Positions 11,632-22,310 of a stretch of 64,000 nt of DNA are shown piece by piece. Positions within the stretch are counted from its first letter, which is position 1. Every line of letters begins with the position of its first letter. The position numbers and the translations under genes are program-made. Source of the DNA: Panorpa germanica (lineage: Eukaryota; Arthropoda; Insecta; Mecoptera; Panorpidae); assembly GCA_963678705.1 (NCBI GenBank), contig CAVMBN010000199.1:248001-312000 (forward strand), in the 5' to 3' direction. The notes below the pieces were generated by a model. That model was not told the origin of the DNA and ran no database searches. It was given only the letters and a program-made list of their open reading frames with translations.

Positions 11632-12172
11632 TTGACTGAAAAAAAAAATATAGAAAAAAAGAAGAAAAAAAAACTAAAAAACACGCTATTATAGCGCATT
11701 GAAACAATATATATAATGATAAATTATGTGATAATACTTACATGTAAAATTCACTGTATTTCGCTTTACTACAAACTAAATTTAACCTGTACTTTAGACG
11801 TTTGAGATTAATACAATAGGTTTAAAGATTATATACATAGGTTACAACTGTTTACTATTTAATATCATGCGACTAATATAAGTATAAACAATAATATGCA
11901 GTTTCTGTTAGTAAACATGTGTCAGCGTTCTTAGATCTTAGTGCCGTGTGACTATGAGTCATCCATTACGCATCGGGTGGCTGGTATTTGGAAATAACAA
12001 ATAATTAATAGACAAATAATTAGCAATAAGATAAATAAATTGAGATTTAAGGTATCCTATCTTTCAAGCTGGGCCAAACTGCACACGGTGTACAAATTTC
12101 ATTAAAATCAGTGAAGTAGTTTAGGAGTCCATCGAGGACAACACAGTGACACGTAATTTATATATATTAAGA
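11632..12172 (-). other. Helitron 5' non-coding region and terminus
   Basis: There is no gene here. Next to the ATG is an A-rich stretch (11640-11680 on the plus strand). The outer ~130 bp, read on the minus strand, contain acgtgtcactgtgttgtcct, ctcctaaactacttcactga and gtgcagtttggcccagcttg. I recognise this terminal arrangement from Helitron 5' ends common in insects. The end is TC at 12172/12171. Confidence 0.7.
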
Positions 12173-12276
12173 TATAGCAGCACTTGTGTGAACAAATGTG
12201 CATGTTATAATAAAAAAAAAACTATTTAATAACTTTTAACCATATAATGGTATGTAAAAATGTATTTTTTTGTATA
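12173..12276. repeat. Satellite fragment between Helitron and BEL element
   Basis: This is 104 bp of satellite from tatagcagcacttgtg to the GTATA target duplication. It matches 23992-24095, including the private variant ataatggtatg, so the satellite next to BEL copy 1 and next to BEL copy 2 has a common origin. The Helitron cuts off what lay further left in copy 1. Confidence 0.9.
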
Positions 12277-12587
12277 TGTACGAAATAAAACCATGCGAGT
12301 AAGATAGATTGAATAATTTATTCAATTATTCAACAATAAAATTAATTTACACTTTTATTAAATAACTTTAACCAAAATTCTTATAATACAAAATGGTTGC
12401 TAATCATGATACTTGACAGCGTAAAAGCCAAAACACGACTAACTGCCTCGGTATATGCCCGTGGCGTACAGTCCAATAGTCGTAATGTTGCCATGCGTAT
12501 AACTTCTACTAGAGACAACAATACATTACAATGTTGGAATGTCAGCAAAGACATATCTTATGTTCTGTACTAATTTTGTACTGAACA
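12277..12587 (-). repeat. BEL copy 1, 3' LTR
   Basis: 311 bp, starting tgtacgaaataaaacc and ending gtactgaaca on the plus strand. It differs from the 5' LTR at 15098 by three substitutions and an 11-bp segment (aatggttgcta region near 12391) missing from the other LTR. This means the insertion is not brand new, or the LTRs were heterogeneous. Confidence 0.9.
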
Positions 12588-12801
12588 TAAATTGCGAGCC
12601 CAGGATAAATAGATAAGCTCACAACCAATATCAAATTATACAATATTACATAAAATTATTATAAACAAAATTACACAAAATAATATAAACTTCTTAATTC
12701 TATGGTAGTCTACATAATTTTGTGAAAATAATATAAAACAAATTAATAACTATCCTAAATATAACAGAAACCGTAATTATCAATGTAGCATACAATATCA
12801 T
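12588..12801. other. BEL copy 1, 3' untranslated region
   Basis: About 214 bp of AT-rich sequence lies between the ORF stop and the 3' LTR on the minus strand. I see no coding signal and no clear purine-rich priming tract. Confidence 0.6.
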
Positions 12802-14451
12802 TTACATAATTGGCACAACAATCATCAACTTAGTTACAATAATAGTAATGAGCCAAAAATGTTTCAGTTTAATGATGTTAGAAAATTCTTTAAACAACTC
12901 CAACAGTAAAGGTGCTTGTTCTACTTCAATGTTGTAAGCATTGCTATTAGTATCTTCACCTTCTGATGGAAGTATTATATTTGAATCAGAAATTTTATCT
13001 GTTGCTTGTTTTATTTGCGCCAGCAACGCTGCGCTTATAAGCTCAAGTTGGGGTAATGTAAGTACCTTACTTGATGGAGCCACACTAGACTTGCAGCAAA
13101 TTAAATTTGTTTTTATCTTGCTATTTATAAAAATAATATTGTGTTTCAAACCTAATATCATAATAATGGTTGATTTGTTTAATAATGTTTTATAGACCTC
13201 CAATAGTGAAGGATTGCGTCTAAATCTTTTTTCTAACACGTTAAATCTTTGCAGGGCGACTGAGAAAGAATCCCCCAATTCTATTTTATTTACTGAGCTG
13301 AGTAATGGCAAATCAACAGTTAAATTATTATTTTTAAGTGCTACTGAATTTTGAAAGTTATGTTCAGCCTTTAAGTATTCCTCAGAAAACTTATCTGATT
13401 CCTCTGGGACTTTCTCAGTCGTCCAAGATTGTTCCATAACATTCTCAAGGTTTGTATGGTCATAAATAGCAAGATTACATACAATATTATTATGTGAATA
13501 CTTATTTTGATTATGCAATTTTCTTGGAACCACATTTCCAAATGTGTTTTGTTGATCAATAAATTTTTCTTTATAATTATTGTCATGTGACATATTTTTA
13601 TAATCTGAACTATACTCAAGTGCAATTGCACGTCTTTCTAAAAATGAAATAAATTCTGCCATAGTAGGCAGTTTTTCTAAATTTCTTTCCATGTGGAAAG
13701 TGCGGTTAGTAACGATATCTAATTTTCTACTTAAGGTTGAGATTAAAATCATATCCCATTTGTCTACAGGCTCATCAAGATTTTTTAACGCTTGTAATTG
13801 CTGTTTGACTTGACATAAAAAAGCCCTTATAGCGACTGCAGTACCTTTCTGCATGTTTGGAATATCAAGTAGTATAATAATGTGATTAAAGATTAATCTC
13901 GCCTTATTTTCATACCGCGCTAACAATAAATCAAGAGCCTCTTTGTATGAGCTGTTCACAAGCGGCAGATTTATAATTATTGAGAGAGCCTCATCGAGGA
14001 GATACTTTCTCAAATAAAAAAGTCTTTGTACATCGGACAATGAGGTATTATTATGAACAACTGCTTGGAAGAGCTCATAAAAGGGCTTAAACCTGGGTTT
14101 ATCCTTGCTATCGAAGGTTGGAATTTCCACCGCTGGGAGCTTCAATGGAACTAAGTTAGGCCTATCAACTTCTTTTAATCTATTGATGCTAGCATTTAAT
14201 TTTGCTAGAATATTAAAATACTTTTCTTCAACTTCTTCTATGTCTTCATCATCTTGATCATTAATCTCTAAAATGCTGTACTGCGTGAGCTCGTACGATT
14301 GAAATGTAGTCATCAACTTTTCTTTTTTCACCTCCAGCAACTCCACTGTAGCGGAGCCGAGAGCTCTTGGGTCGCTGACGTAATTGTCCATCCTTGATAT
14401 TAAACTTTTTGCAGTCGTCCGCGCCGTTCTAAGCCTTTTCAATCCCTCCAT
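12802..14451 (-). CDS. BEL/Pao gag (DUF1759) fused to pol remnants
   Basis: 549 codons, ATG at 14451. Residues 1-95 are a helical, acidic N-terminus. Residues ~100-290 match the DUF1759 gag domain of BEL/Pao elements (KLPAVEIPTFDSKD, FYELFQAVVHNNTSLSD, VQRLFYLRKYL, KWDMILISTLSRKLD). Around residue 340 the protein jumps to the pol segment just before RT (QSWTTEKVPEESDKFSEEYL, then LGDSFSVALQRFNVLEKRF). Near 453 it jumps to the segment before RNase H (VAPSSKVLTLPQLELISAAL). Zinc knuckles, protease, the RT palm, RNase H and integrase are missing, so at least two internal deletions occurred, yet one frame remains open. The C-terminus is hydrophobic (FWLITIIVTKLMIVV). It could supply gag or be a passive relic. 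Confidence 0.75.
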   Translation of the reverse strand: MEGLKRLRTARTTAKSLISRMDNYVSDPRALGSATVELLEVKKEKLMTTFQSYELTQYSILEINDQDDEDIEEVEEKYFNILAKLNASINRLKEVDRPNLVPLKLPAVEIPTFDSKDKPRFKPFYELFQAVVHNNTSLSDVQRLFYLRKYLLDEALSIIINLPLVNSSYKEALDLLLARYENKARLIFNHIIILLDIPNMQKGTAVAIRAFLCQVKQQLQALKNLDEPVDKWDMILISTLSRKLDIVTNRTFHMERNLEKLPTMAEFISFLERRAIALEYSSDYKNMSHDNNYKEKFIDQQNTFGNVVPRKLHNQNKYSHNNIVCNLAIYDHTNLENVMEQSWTTEKVPEESDKFSEEYLKAEHNFQNSVALKNNNLTVDLPLLSSVNKIELGDSFSVALQRFNVLEKRFRRNPSLLEVYKTLLNKSTIIMILGLKHNIIFINSKIKTNLICCKSSVAPSSKVLTLPQLELISAALLAQIKQATDKISDSNIILPSEGEDTNSNAYNIEVEQAPLLLELFKEFSNIIKLKHFWLITIIVTKLMIVVPIM

Positions 14452-15097
14452 CTTGCTTAGGTGATAAACTCGTACTTGTATGATAGATGAAACGTGGATG
14501 ACAAAACTAATCCAGGTTAATACAGCAACTTAAGAAGTTTTTAATAAATTGGTACTTGTAGATAGTAATAATAGCTTTGTACCTTCATGAGTAAAAAAGT
14601 ATTTTACTCTCTTCCAGCATCCATGTATCCTTTTCCGTAATGATAACTTTCTTGAATAATTTTTCTTGAAATATAAATGTGTAGTAACCAAATCGTCTAT
14701 GAATCCGTCTAAATCAAGCGTTGCATTACCCAATCAATGGCAATTGATGACTTGCCGGGCCGCCATAGGGTAAATGTAAAAAATAGCTTGTACACGTGTC
14801 GGGTATTATACAGATGTAACCTCAAAACACAACGAGATCACACGCGGTTACCAATGGCTTGTAAGACTAGTTTTGTTTGTAGGAATTAAAACCTTCTTGA
14901 AATGTAATTGTAATATCCAAATCCTCCGTGAATCCGTTAAAATAAAGCGTAGCATTATTCAATCAATGGCAATTGTGACTTCTAGAGTCGCCAAGGGGTA
15001 AATGTAAAAAAACGCCTCAAAACACAACGAAAACACACGCGGTTAATAAACTCGAAGGACCAGCTTTGCTTGTAAGGCTCGAAGGACCAGCGTCGCA
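14452..15097 (-). other. BEL copy 1 leader with diverged internal duplication
   Basis: This is about 646 bp between the 5' LTR and the ORF. Two related segments follow each other, about 14660-14890 and 14895-15060. Both contain aatcaatggcaattg, gggtaaatgtaaaaaa, cctcaaaacacaacga and cacacgcggtta, with substitutions and a shorter second copy. A short open frame at 14530-14733 has no recognisable domain. Confidence 0.7.
15051..15090 (-). promoter_or_regulatory. BEL primer-binding site, doubled
   Basis: Read on the minus strand, TGGTCCTTCGAGCC (15076-15089) lies eight bases inside the 5' LTR, the position and sequence expected for the tRNA primer site of BEL elements. A second CTGGTCCTTCGAG occurs at 15051-15063, 27 bp further in. 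The closer copy is the likely functional one. Confidence 0.7.
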
Positions 15098-15397
15098 TGT
15101 ACGAAATAAAACCATGCGAGTAAGATAGATTGAATAATTTATTCAATTATTCGACAATAAAATTAATTTACACTTTTATTAAATAACTTTAACCAAAATT
15201 CTTATAATACAAATCATGATACTTGACAGCGTAAAAGCCAAAACACGACTAACTGCCTCGGTATATGCCCGTGGCGTACAGTCCAATAGTCGTAATGTTG
15301 CCATGCGTATAACTTCTACAAGAGACAACAATACATTACAATGTTGGAATGTCAGCAGAGACATATCTTATGTTCTGTACTAATTTTGTACTGAACA
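15098..15397 (-). repeat. BEL copy 1, 5' LTR
   Basis: 300 bp, TG...CA, partner of the LTR at 12277. It is followed on the plus strand by the GTATA duplication and then by a satellite monomer in register. Confidence 0.9.
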
Positions 15398-18300
15398 GTA
15401 TAGAATGTCACGTTATCACCCACTCTTAAGCTATTTTAAAGTAACAGAAATGTGTTATTTTAAAAATTTTATTTTTTTAGTTCCATCATTACTATTTTTG
15501 AGTAAAAAAGACACAGTTGGTACAACTGAAAGTACAAAAAATATAAAAGTTATTAATAATTTTAATTTCATATTATATATGGCAGCACTTGTGTATACAA
15601 ATGTGCATGATAAAATAAAACAAAATTTTATAACTTTTAACCATATATTTGTATGTAAAAATTTATTTTTTTGTATAGAATTTCACTTTACCACACAATC
15701 TAAATGTATTTTAAAATAACAGAAATGTATTAATATTTTAAAATTTTTATTTTTTTAGTTTTATCACTACAATTTTTGTGAAAAAGAGAAACAGTTGGTA
15801 CAACTGCAAGTATAAAAAATATAAAAGTTAATAATAATTTTAATTTCATATTATATATAGCAGCACTTGTGTGAACAAATGTGCATGTTATAATAAAAAA
15901 AAACTATTTAATAACTTTTATCCATATAATTGTATGTAAAAATGTATTTTTTTGTATAGAATGTCACGTTATCACCCACTCTTAAGCTATTTTAAAGTAA
16001 CAGAAATGTGTTATTTTAAAAAATTTATTTTTTTAGTTTCAACATTACTTTTTTTGAGTAAAAGAGACAAAGTTGATACAACTGCAAGTACAAAAAATAT
16101 AAAAGTTAATAATAATTTTAGTTTCATATTATATATAGCAGCACTTGTGTATACAAATGTGCATGATAAAATAAAACAAAATTTTATAACTTTTTACCAT
16201 ATATTTGAATGTAAAAATTTATTTTTTTGTATTGAATTTCACTTTACCACACAATCTAAATGTATTTCAAAGTAACAGAAATGTATTAATATTTTAAAAT
16301 TTTAATTTTTTTAGTTCCATCACTACAATTTTTGTGTAAAAGAGACACAGTTAGTACAACTGCAAGTTCAAAAAATATAAAAGGTATTATTAATTTTAAT
16401 TTCACATTATATATAGCAGCACTTGTGTGAACAAATGTGCATGTTATAATAAAAAAAAACTATTTAATAACTTTTAAACATATAATTGTATGTAAAAATT
16501 TATTTTTTTGTAAAGAATGTCACGTTAACACCCACTCTTAAGCTATTTTAAAATAACAGAAATATATTAATATTTTAAAATTTTTATTTTTATAGTTCCA
16601 TCTTTACTATTTTTAAGTAAAAAAGACAGTTGGTACAACTGCAAGTATAAAAAATATAAAAGGTAATAATAATTTTAATTTCATATTATATAAGCAGCAC
16701 TTGTGTGAACAAATGTGCATGTTATAATAAAAAAAAAATATTTAATAACTTTTAACTATATAATTGTATGTAAAAATGTATTTTTTTGTTTAGAATGTCA
16801 CGTTATCACCCACTCTTAAGCTATTTTAAAGTAACATAAATGTGTTATTATTTTAAAAATTTTATTTTCTTAGTTCCATCATTACTACTTTTGAGTAAAA
16901 AAGACACAGTTGGTACAACTACAAGTATAAAAAATATAAAAGTTAATAATAATTTTAATTTCATATTATATATAACAGCACTTGTGTGAACAAATGAGCA
17001 TGTTATAATAAAAAAAAAACTATTTAATAACTTTTAACCATATAATTGTATGTTAAAATGTATTTTTTTGTAAAAAATGTCACGTTAACACCCACTCTTA
17101 AGCTATTTTAAAGTAACAGAAATGTATTACTATTTTAAAATTTTTATTTTTTTAGTTCCATCATTACTATTTTTGGGTAAAAAAGACACAGTGTGTACAA
17201 CTGCAAGTACAAAAAATATAAAAGTTAATAATAATTTTAATTTCATATTATATAAGCAGCACTTGTGTGAACAAATGTGCATGTTATAATAAAGAAAAAG
17301 CTATTTAATAACTTTTAACCATATAATTGTATGTAAAAATGTATTTCTTTGTATAGAATGTCACGTTATCACCCACTCTTAAGCTATTTTAAAGTAACAT
17401 AAATGTGTAATTATTTTAAAAATTTTTTTTTTTATATCCATCATTACTACTTTTAAGTAAAAAAGACACAGTTGGTACAACTACAAGTATAAAAAATATA
17501 AAAGTTAATAATAATTTTAATTTCATATTATATATAGCAGCACTTGTGTGAACAAATGTACATGTTATAATAAAAAAAAAACTATTTAATAACTTTTAAC
17601 TATATAATTGTATGTAAAAATGTAATTTTTTGTATAGAATGTCACGTTATCACCCACTCTTAAGCTATTTTAAAGTAACAGAAATGTGTTATTATTTCAA
17701 AAATTTTATTTTTTTAGTTCCATCATTACTATTTTTGGGTAAAAAAGACACAGTGTGTACAACTGCAAGTACAAAAAATATAAAAGTTAATAATAATTTT
17801 AATTTCATATTGTATATAGCAGCACTTGTGTATACAAATGTGCATGATAAAATAAAACAAAATTTTATAACTTTTAACCATATATTTGTATGTAAAAATT
17901 TATTTTTTTGTATTAAATTTCACTTTACCACACAATCTAAATGTATTTTAAAGTAACAGAAATGTATTAATATTTTAAAATTTTTATTTTTTTAGTTCCA
18001 TCACTACAACTTTTGTGTAAAAGAGACACAGTTAGTACAACTGCAAGTTCAAAAAAAATAAATGTTATTATTAATTTTAATTTCATATTATATATAGCAG
18101 CACTTGTGTGAACAAATGTGCATGTTATAATAAAAAAAAACTATTTAATAACTTTACACCATATAATTGTATGTAAAAATGTATTTTTTTGTACAGAATG
18201 TCACGTTATCACCCACTCTTAAGCTATTTTAAAGTAACAGAAATGTGTTATTTTAAAAATTTTATTTTTTTAGTTTCATCATTACTATTTTTGAATAAAA

Positions 18301-18753
18301 GAGACACAGTTAGTACAACTGCAAGTACAAAAAATATAAAAGTTAAAAATAATTTTAATTTCATATTATATATAGCAGCACTTGTATATACAAATGTGCA
18401 TGATAGAATAAAACAAAATTTTATAACTTTTAACCATATATTTGTATGTAAAAATTTATTTTTTTGTATTAAATTTCACTTTACCACACAATCTAAATGT
18501 ATTTTAAAGTAACAGAAATGTATTAATATTTAAAATTTCTGTTTTTTTAGTTCCATCACTACAATTTTTGTGTAATTGAGACACAGTTAGTACAACTGCA
18601 AGTTCAAAAAATATAAAAGTTATTATTAATTTTAATTTCATTTTATATATAGCAGCACTTGTGTGAACAAATGTGCATGTTATAATAAAATAAAAACTAT
18701 TTAATAACTTTTAACCATATAATTGTATGTAAAAATGTATTTTTTTGTATAGA

Positions 18754-19071
18754 ATGTCACGTTATCACCCACTCTTAAGCTATTTTAAAGTAACAGAAAT
18801 GTGTTATTATTTTAAAAATTTTATTTTTTTAGTTCCATCATTACTATTTTTAAGTAAAAGAGACACAGTTGGTACAACTGCAAGTACAAAAAATATAAAT
18901 GTTAATAATAATTTTAATTTCATATTATATATAGCAGCACTTGTGTATACAAATGTGCATGATAAAATAAAACAAAATTTTATAACTTTTAACCATATAT
19001 TTGTATGTAAAAATTTATTTTTTTGTATTGAATTTCACTTTACCACACAATCTAAATGTATTTTAAAGTAA
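18754..19071 (+). other. Representative satellite-encoded open frame (105 codons)
   Basis: This is the alpha-monomer frame in typical form: ATG at the monomer head, MSRYHPLLSYFKVTEMCYYF, then hydrophobic FIFLVPSLLFL, DTVGTTASTKNI, hydrophobic FNFILYIAALV, then YTNVHDKIKQNFITF, ending CILK within the head of the following beta monomer. The same frame is open, or nearly so, in about 30 alpha monomers of the window. In beta and gamma monomers the central part stays open but ends at gtg-tga after IAALV. No known domain is recognisable. It is listed as a recurrent frame, not as a gene; no promoter or expression evidence is visible. Confidence 0.3.
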
Positions 19072-20996
19072 CAGAAATGTATAAATATTTTAAAATTTTT
19101 ATTTTTTTAGTTCCATCACTACAATTTTTGTGTAAAAGAGACACAGTTAGTACAACTGCAAGTTCAAAAAATATAAAAGTTATTATTAATTTTAATTTCA
19201 TATTATATATAGCAGCACTTGTGTGAACAAATGTGCATGTTATAATAAGAAAAAAACTATTTAATAACTTTTAACTATATAATTGTATGTAAAAATGTAT
19301 TTTTTTGTAAAGAATGTCACGTTAACACCCACTCTTAAGCTATTTTAAAGTAACAGAAATGTATTAATATTTTAAAATTTTTATTTTTTTAGTTCCATCT
19401 TTACTATTTTTAAGTAACAGACACAGTTGGTACAACTGCAAGTATAAAAAATATAAAAGTTAATAATAATTTTAATTTCATATTATATATAGCAGCACTT
19501 GTGTGAACAAATGTGCATGTTATAATAAAAAAAACTATTTAATAACTTTTAACCATGTAATTGTATGTAAAAATGTATTTTTTTGTATAGAATGTTACGT
19601 TATCACCCACTCTTAAGCAATTTTAAAGTAACAGAAATAGATAAATATTTTAAAATTTTTATTTTTTTAGTTCCATCACTACAATTTTTGTGTAAAAGAG
19701 ACACAGTTAGTACAACTGCAAGTTCAAAAAATATAAATGTTTTTATTAATTTTAATTTCATATTATATATAGCAGCACTTGTGTGAACAAATGTGCATAT
19801 TATAATAAAAAAAAACTATTTAATAACTTTTAACCATATAATTGTATGTAAAAATGTATTTTTTTGTACAGAATGTCACGTTATCACCCACTCTTAAGCT
19901 ATTTTAAAGTAACAGAAATGTGTTATTATTTTAAAAATTTTATTTTTTTAGTTCCATCATTACTATTTTTGAGTAAAAGAGACACAGTTGGTACAAGTAC
20001 GCAAGTACAAAAAATATAAATGTTATTATTAATTTTAATTTCATATTATATATAGGAGCACTTGTGTATACAAATGTGCATGATAAAATAAAACAAAATT
20101 TTATAACTTTTAACCATATATTTGTATGTAAAAACTTATTTTTTTGTATTGAATTTTACTTTACCACACAATCTAAATGTATTTTAAAGTAACAGAAATG
20201 TAATAATATTTTAAAGTTTTTATTTTTTTAGTTCCATCATTACTATTTTTGAGTAAAAGAGACACAGTTGGTACAACTGCAAGTACAAAAAAAATAAATG
20301 TTAATAATAATTTTAATTTCATATTATATATAGTAGCACTTGTGTATACAAATGTGCATGATAAAATAAAACAAAATTTTATAACTTTTAATTATATATT
20401 TGTATGTAAAAATTTATTTTTTTGTATTGAATTTCACTTTACCACACAATCTAAATGTATTTTTAAGTAACAGAAATGTATTAATATTTTTAAATTTTTA
20501 TTTTTTTAGTTCCATCACTACAATTTTTGTGTAAAAGAGACACAGTTAGTACAACTGCAAGTTCAAAAAATATAAAAGTTATTATTAATTTTAATTTCAT
20601 ATTATATATAGCAGCACTTGTGTGAACAAATGTGCATGTTATAATAAGAAAAAAACTATTTAATAACTTTTAACCATATAATTGTATGTAAAAATGTATT
20701 TTTTTGTAAAGAATGTCACGTTAACACCCACTCTTAAGCTATTTTAAAGTAAGAGAAATGTATTAATATTTTAAAATTTTTATTTTTTAAGTTCTATCAT
20801 TACTATTTTTGAGTAACAAAGACACAGTTGGTACAACTGCAAGTATAAAAAATATAAAAGTTAATAATAATTTTAATTTCATATTATATATAGCAGCACT
20901 TTTGTGAACAAATGTGCACGTTATAATAAAAAAAACTATTTAATAACTTTTAACCATATAATTGTATGTAAAAATGTATTTTTTTGTATAGTTATT

Positions 20997-21013
20997 ATAT
21001 ATATATATATATA
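20997..21013. repeat. AT dinucleotide run replacing a monomer head
   Basis: Seventeen bases of alternating AT follow gtatagttatt and precede aaacgttatcaccc. The run replaces the usual gaatgtcac head. The same change recurs at 33659-33675 (17 bases) and 38164-38178 (15 bases), marking copies of one higher-order unit. Confidence 0.85.
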
Positions 21014-22014
21014 AACGTTATCACCCACTCTTAAGCAATTTTAAAGTAACAGAAATGTATAAATATTTTTAAATTTTTATTTTTTTAGTTCCATCACTAC
21101 AATTTTTGTGTAAAAGACACACAGTTAGTACAACTGCAAGTTCAAAAAATATAAATGTTTTTATTAATTTTAAATTCATATTATATATAGCAGCACTTGT
21201 GTAAACAAATGTGCATGTTATAATAAAAAAAAACTATTTAATAACTTTTAACCATATAATTGTATGTAAAAATGTATTTTTTTGTACAGAATGTCACGTT
21301 ATCACCCACTCTTAAGCTATTTTAAAGTAACAGAAATGTGTTATTATTTTAAAAAATTTATTTTTTTAGTTCCATCATTACTATTTTTGAGTAAAAGAGA
21401 CACAGTTGGTACAACTGCAAGTATAAAAAATATAAATGTTATTATTAATTTTAATTTCATATTATATATAGCAGCACTTGTGTATACAAATGTGCATGAT
21501 AAAATAAAACAAAATTTTATAACTTTTAACCATATATTTGTATGTAAAAACTTATTTTTTTGTATTGAATTTTACTTTACCACACAATCTAAATGTATTT
21601 TAAAGTAACAGAAATGTAATATTATTTTAAAGTTTTTATTTTTTTAGTTGCATCATTACTACTTTTGAGTAAAAAAGACACAGTTGGTACAACTACAAGT
21701 ATAAAAAATATAAAAGTTAATAATAATTTTAATTTCATATTAGATATAGCAGCACTTGTGTGAACAAATGTGCATGTTATAATAAAAAAAAAACTATTTA
21801 ATAACTTTTAACCATATAATTGTATGTAAAAATGTATTTTTTTGTATAGAATGTCACGTTATCACCCACTCTTAAGCTATTTTAAAGTAACAGAAATGTG
21901 TTATTATTTTAAAAATTTTAGTTTTTTAGTTCCATCATTACTATTTTTGAGTAAAAGAGACACAGTTGGTACAACTGCAAGTACAAAAAATATAAATGTT
22001 ATTATTAATTTTAA

Positions 22015-22310
22015 TTTCATATTATATTTTTTTTTTTTTTTTTTTTATTTAACGTCGGCCTATTTCCGATGCTGAGTCCTATCACCGACGACCTTCTTCA
22101 ATGTTGGCAGTATTTATGGTGTCGTGGCCTCATATATGTGGGCTACACCACTGCCTAATAACTGTACGATTATGTATGACCATAATCAATATAAGTTCAT
22201 AATAACCAAACCCAGAAAATATATATCTAGTCCGGGGATCGAACCCGAAGACACAGCAGTCGGCGTCAAGCATCAATGCTCTCGCCCACTGTGTCGTCTT
22301 TCATATTATA
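22015..22310 (-). mobile_element. tRNA-derived SINE with target duplication, copy 1
   Basis: The element body is 22027-22298 (272 bp), between two copies of tttcatattata (22015-22026 and 22299-22310). On the minus strand it begins gacgacacagtggg. An A box gacacagtgg (22286-22295) fits RRYNNARYGG exactly, and a B box ggttcgatccc (22235-22245) fits GGTTCGANNCC; they are about 40 bp apart as in tRNA genes. An unrelated ~190-bp body ends in a 20-base A tail (T run 22027-22046). Pol III promoter boxes, the A tail and a 12-bp duplication together define a SINE moved by a LINE. The source tRNA cannot be named from this. Confidence 0.85.

Larger units (their letters stand above)
8758..12172 (-). mobile_element. 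Helitron, 5' part only (helicase end missing)
   Basis: Read on the minus strand, the element begins at 12172 with TCTTAATATATATAAATT. This is the 5'-TC start expected of Helitrons, placed directly after an A of the satellite, consistent with insertion between A and T. About 540 bp of non-coding 5' sequence is followed by the N-terminal and Rep coding regions. The coding part ends at 8758 where it runs into the 1.59-kb tandem array. The PIF1-like helicase that follows Rep in complete Helitrons is absent from the window, as is a 3' CTRR end with hairpin. The copy cannot move by itself. Confidence 0.85.
12277..15397 (-). mobile_element. BEL/Pao LTR retrotransposon, internally deleted, copy 1
   Basis: A 3121-bp element with LTRs of 311 bp (left, 3' LTR) and 300 bp (right, 5' LTR), both TG...CA on the plus strand. 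It is flanked by a 5-bp target duplication GTATA at 12272-12276 and 15398-15402. Joining the flanks restores an ordinary monomer (tttttttgtatagaatgtca), so insertion was clean. The internal region keeps a gag-derived ORF fused to pol remnants and a tRNA primer site, but protease, most RT, RNase H and integrase are gone. Mobilisation would need proteins from a complete relative. I did not find a convincing polypurine tract next to the 3' LTR. Confidence 0.9.

Noticed and set aside
8968-11694. Plus-strand frames of 62-80 codons across the Helitron
   Set aside because: They are antisense shadows of the Rep and N-terminal coding regions.
14530-14733. 67-codon frame in the BEL leader (also 26349-26552) as a gene
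   Set aside because: It lies in untranslated leader sequence, has no recognisable domain and is explained by the duplicated element.
15179-15364. 61-codon minus-strand frame within the BEL 5' LTR (also 26998-27183)
   Set aside because: It is entirely inside the LTR and breaks in the other LTR because of the 11-bp difference.
22235-22298. Functional tRNA gene
   Set aside because: Only the A and B boxes and spacing are tRNA-like; a cloverleaf is not evident and the unit has a body, A tail and target duplication of a SINE.
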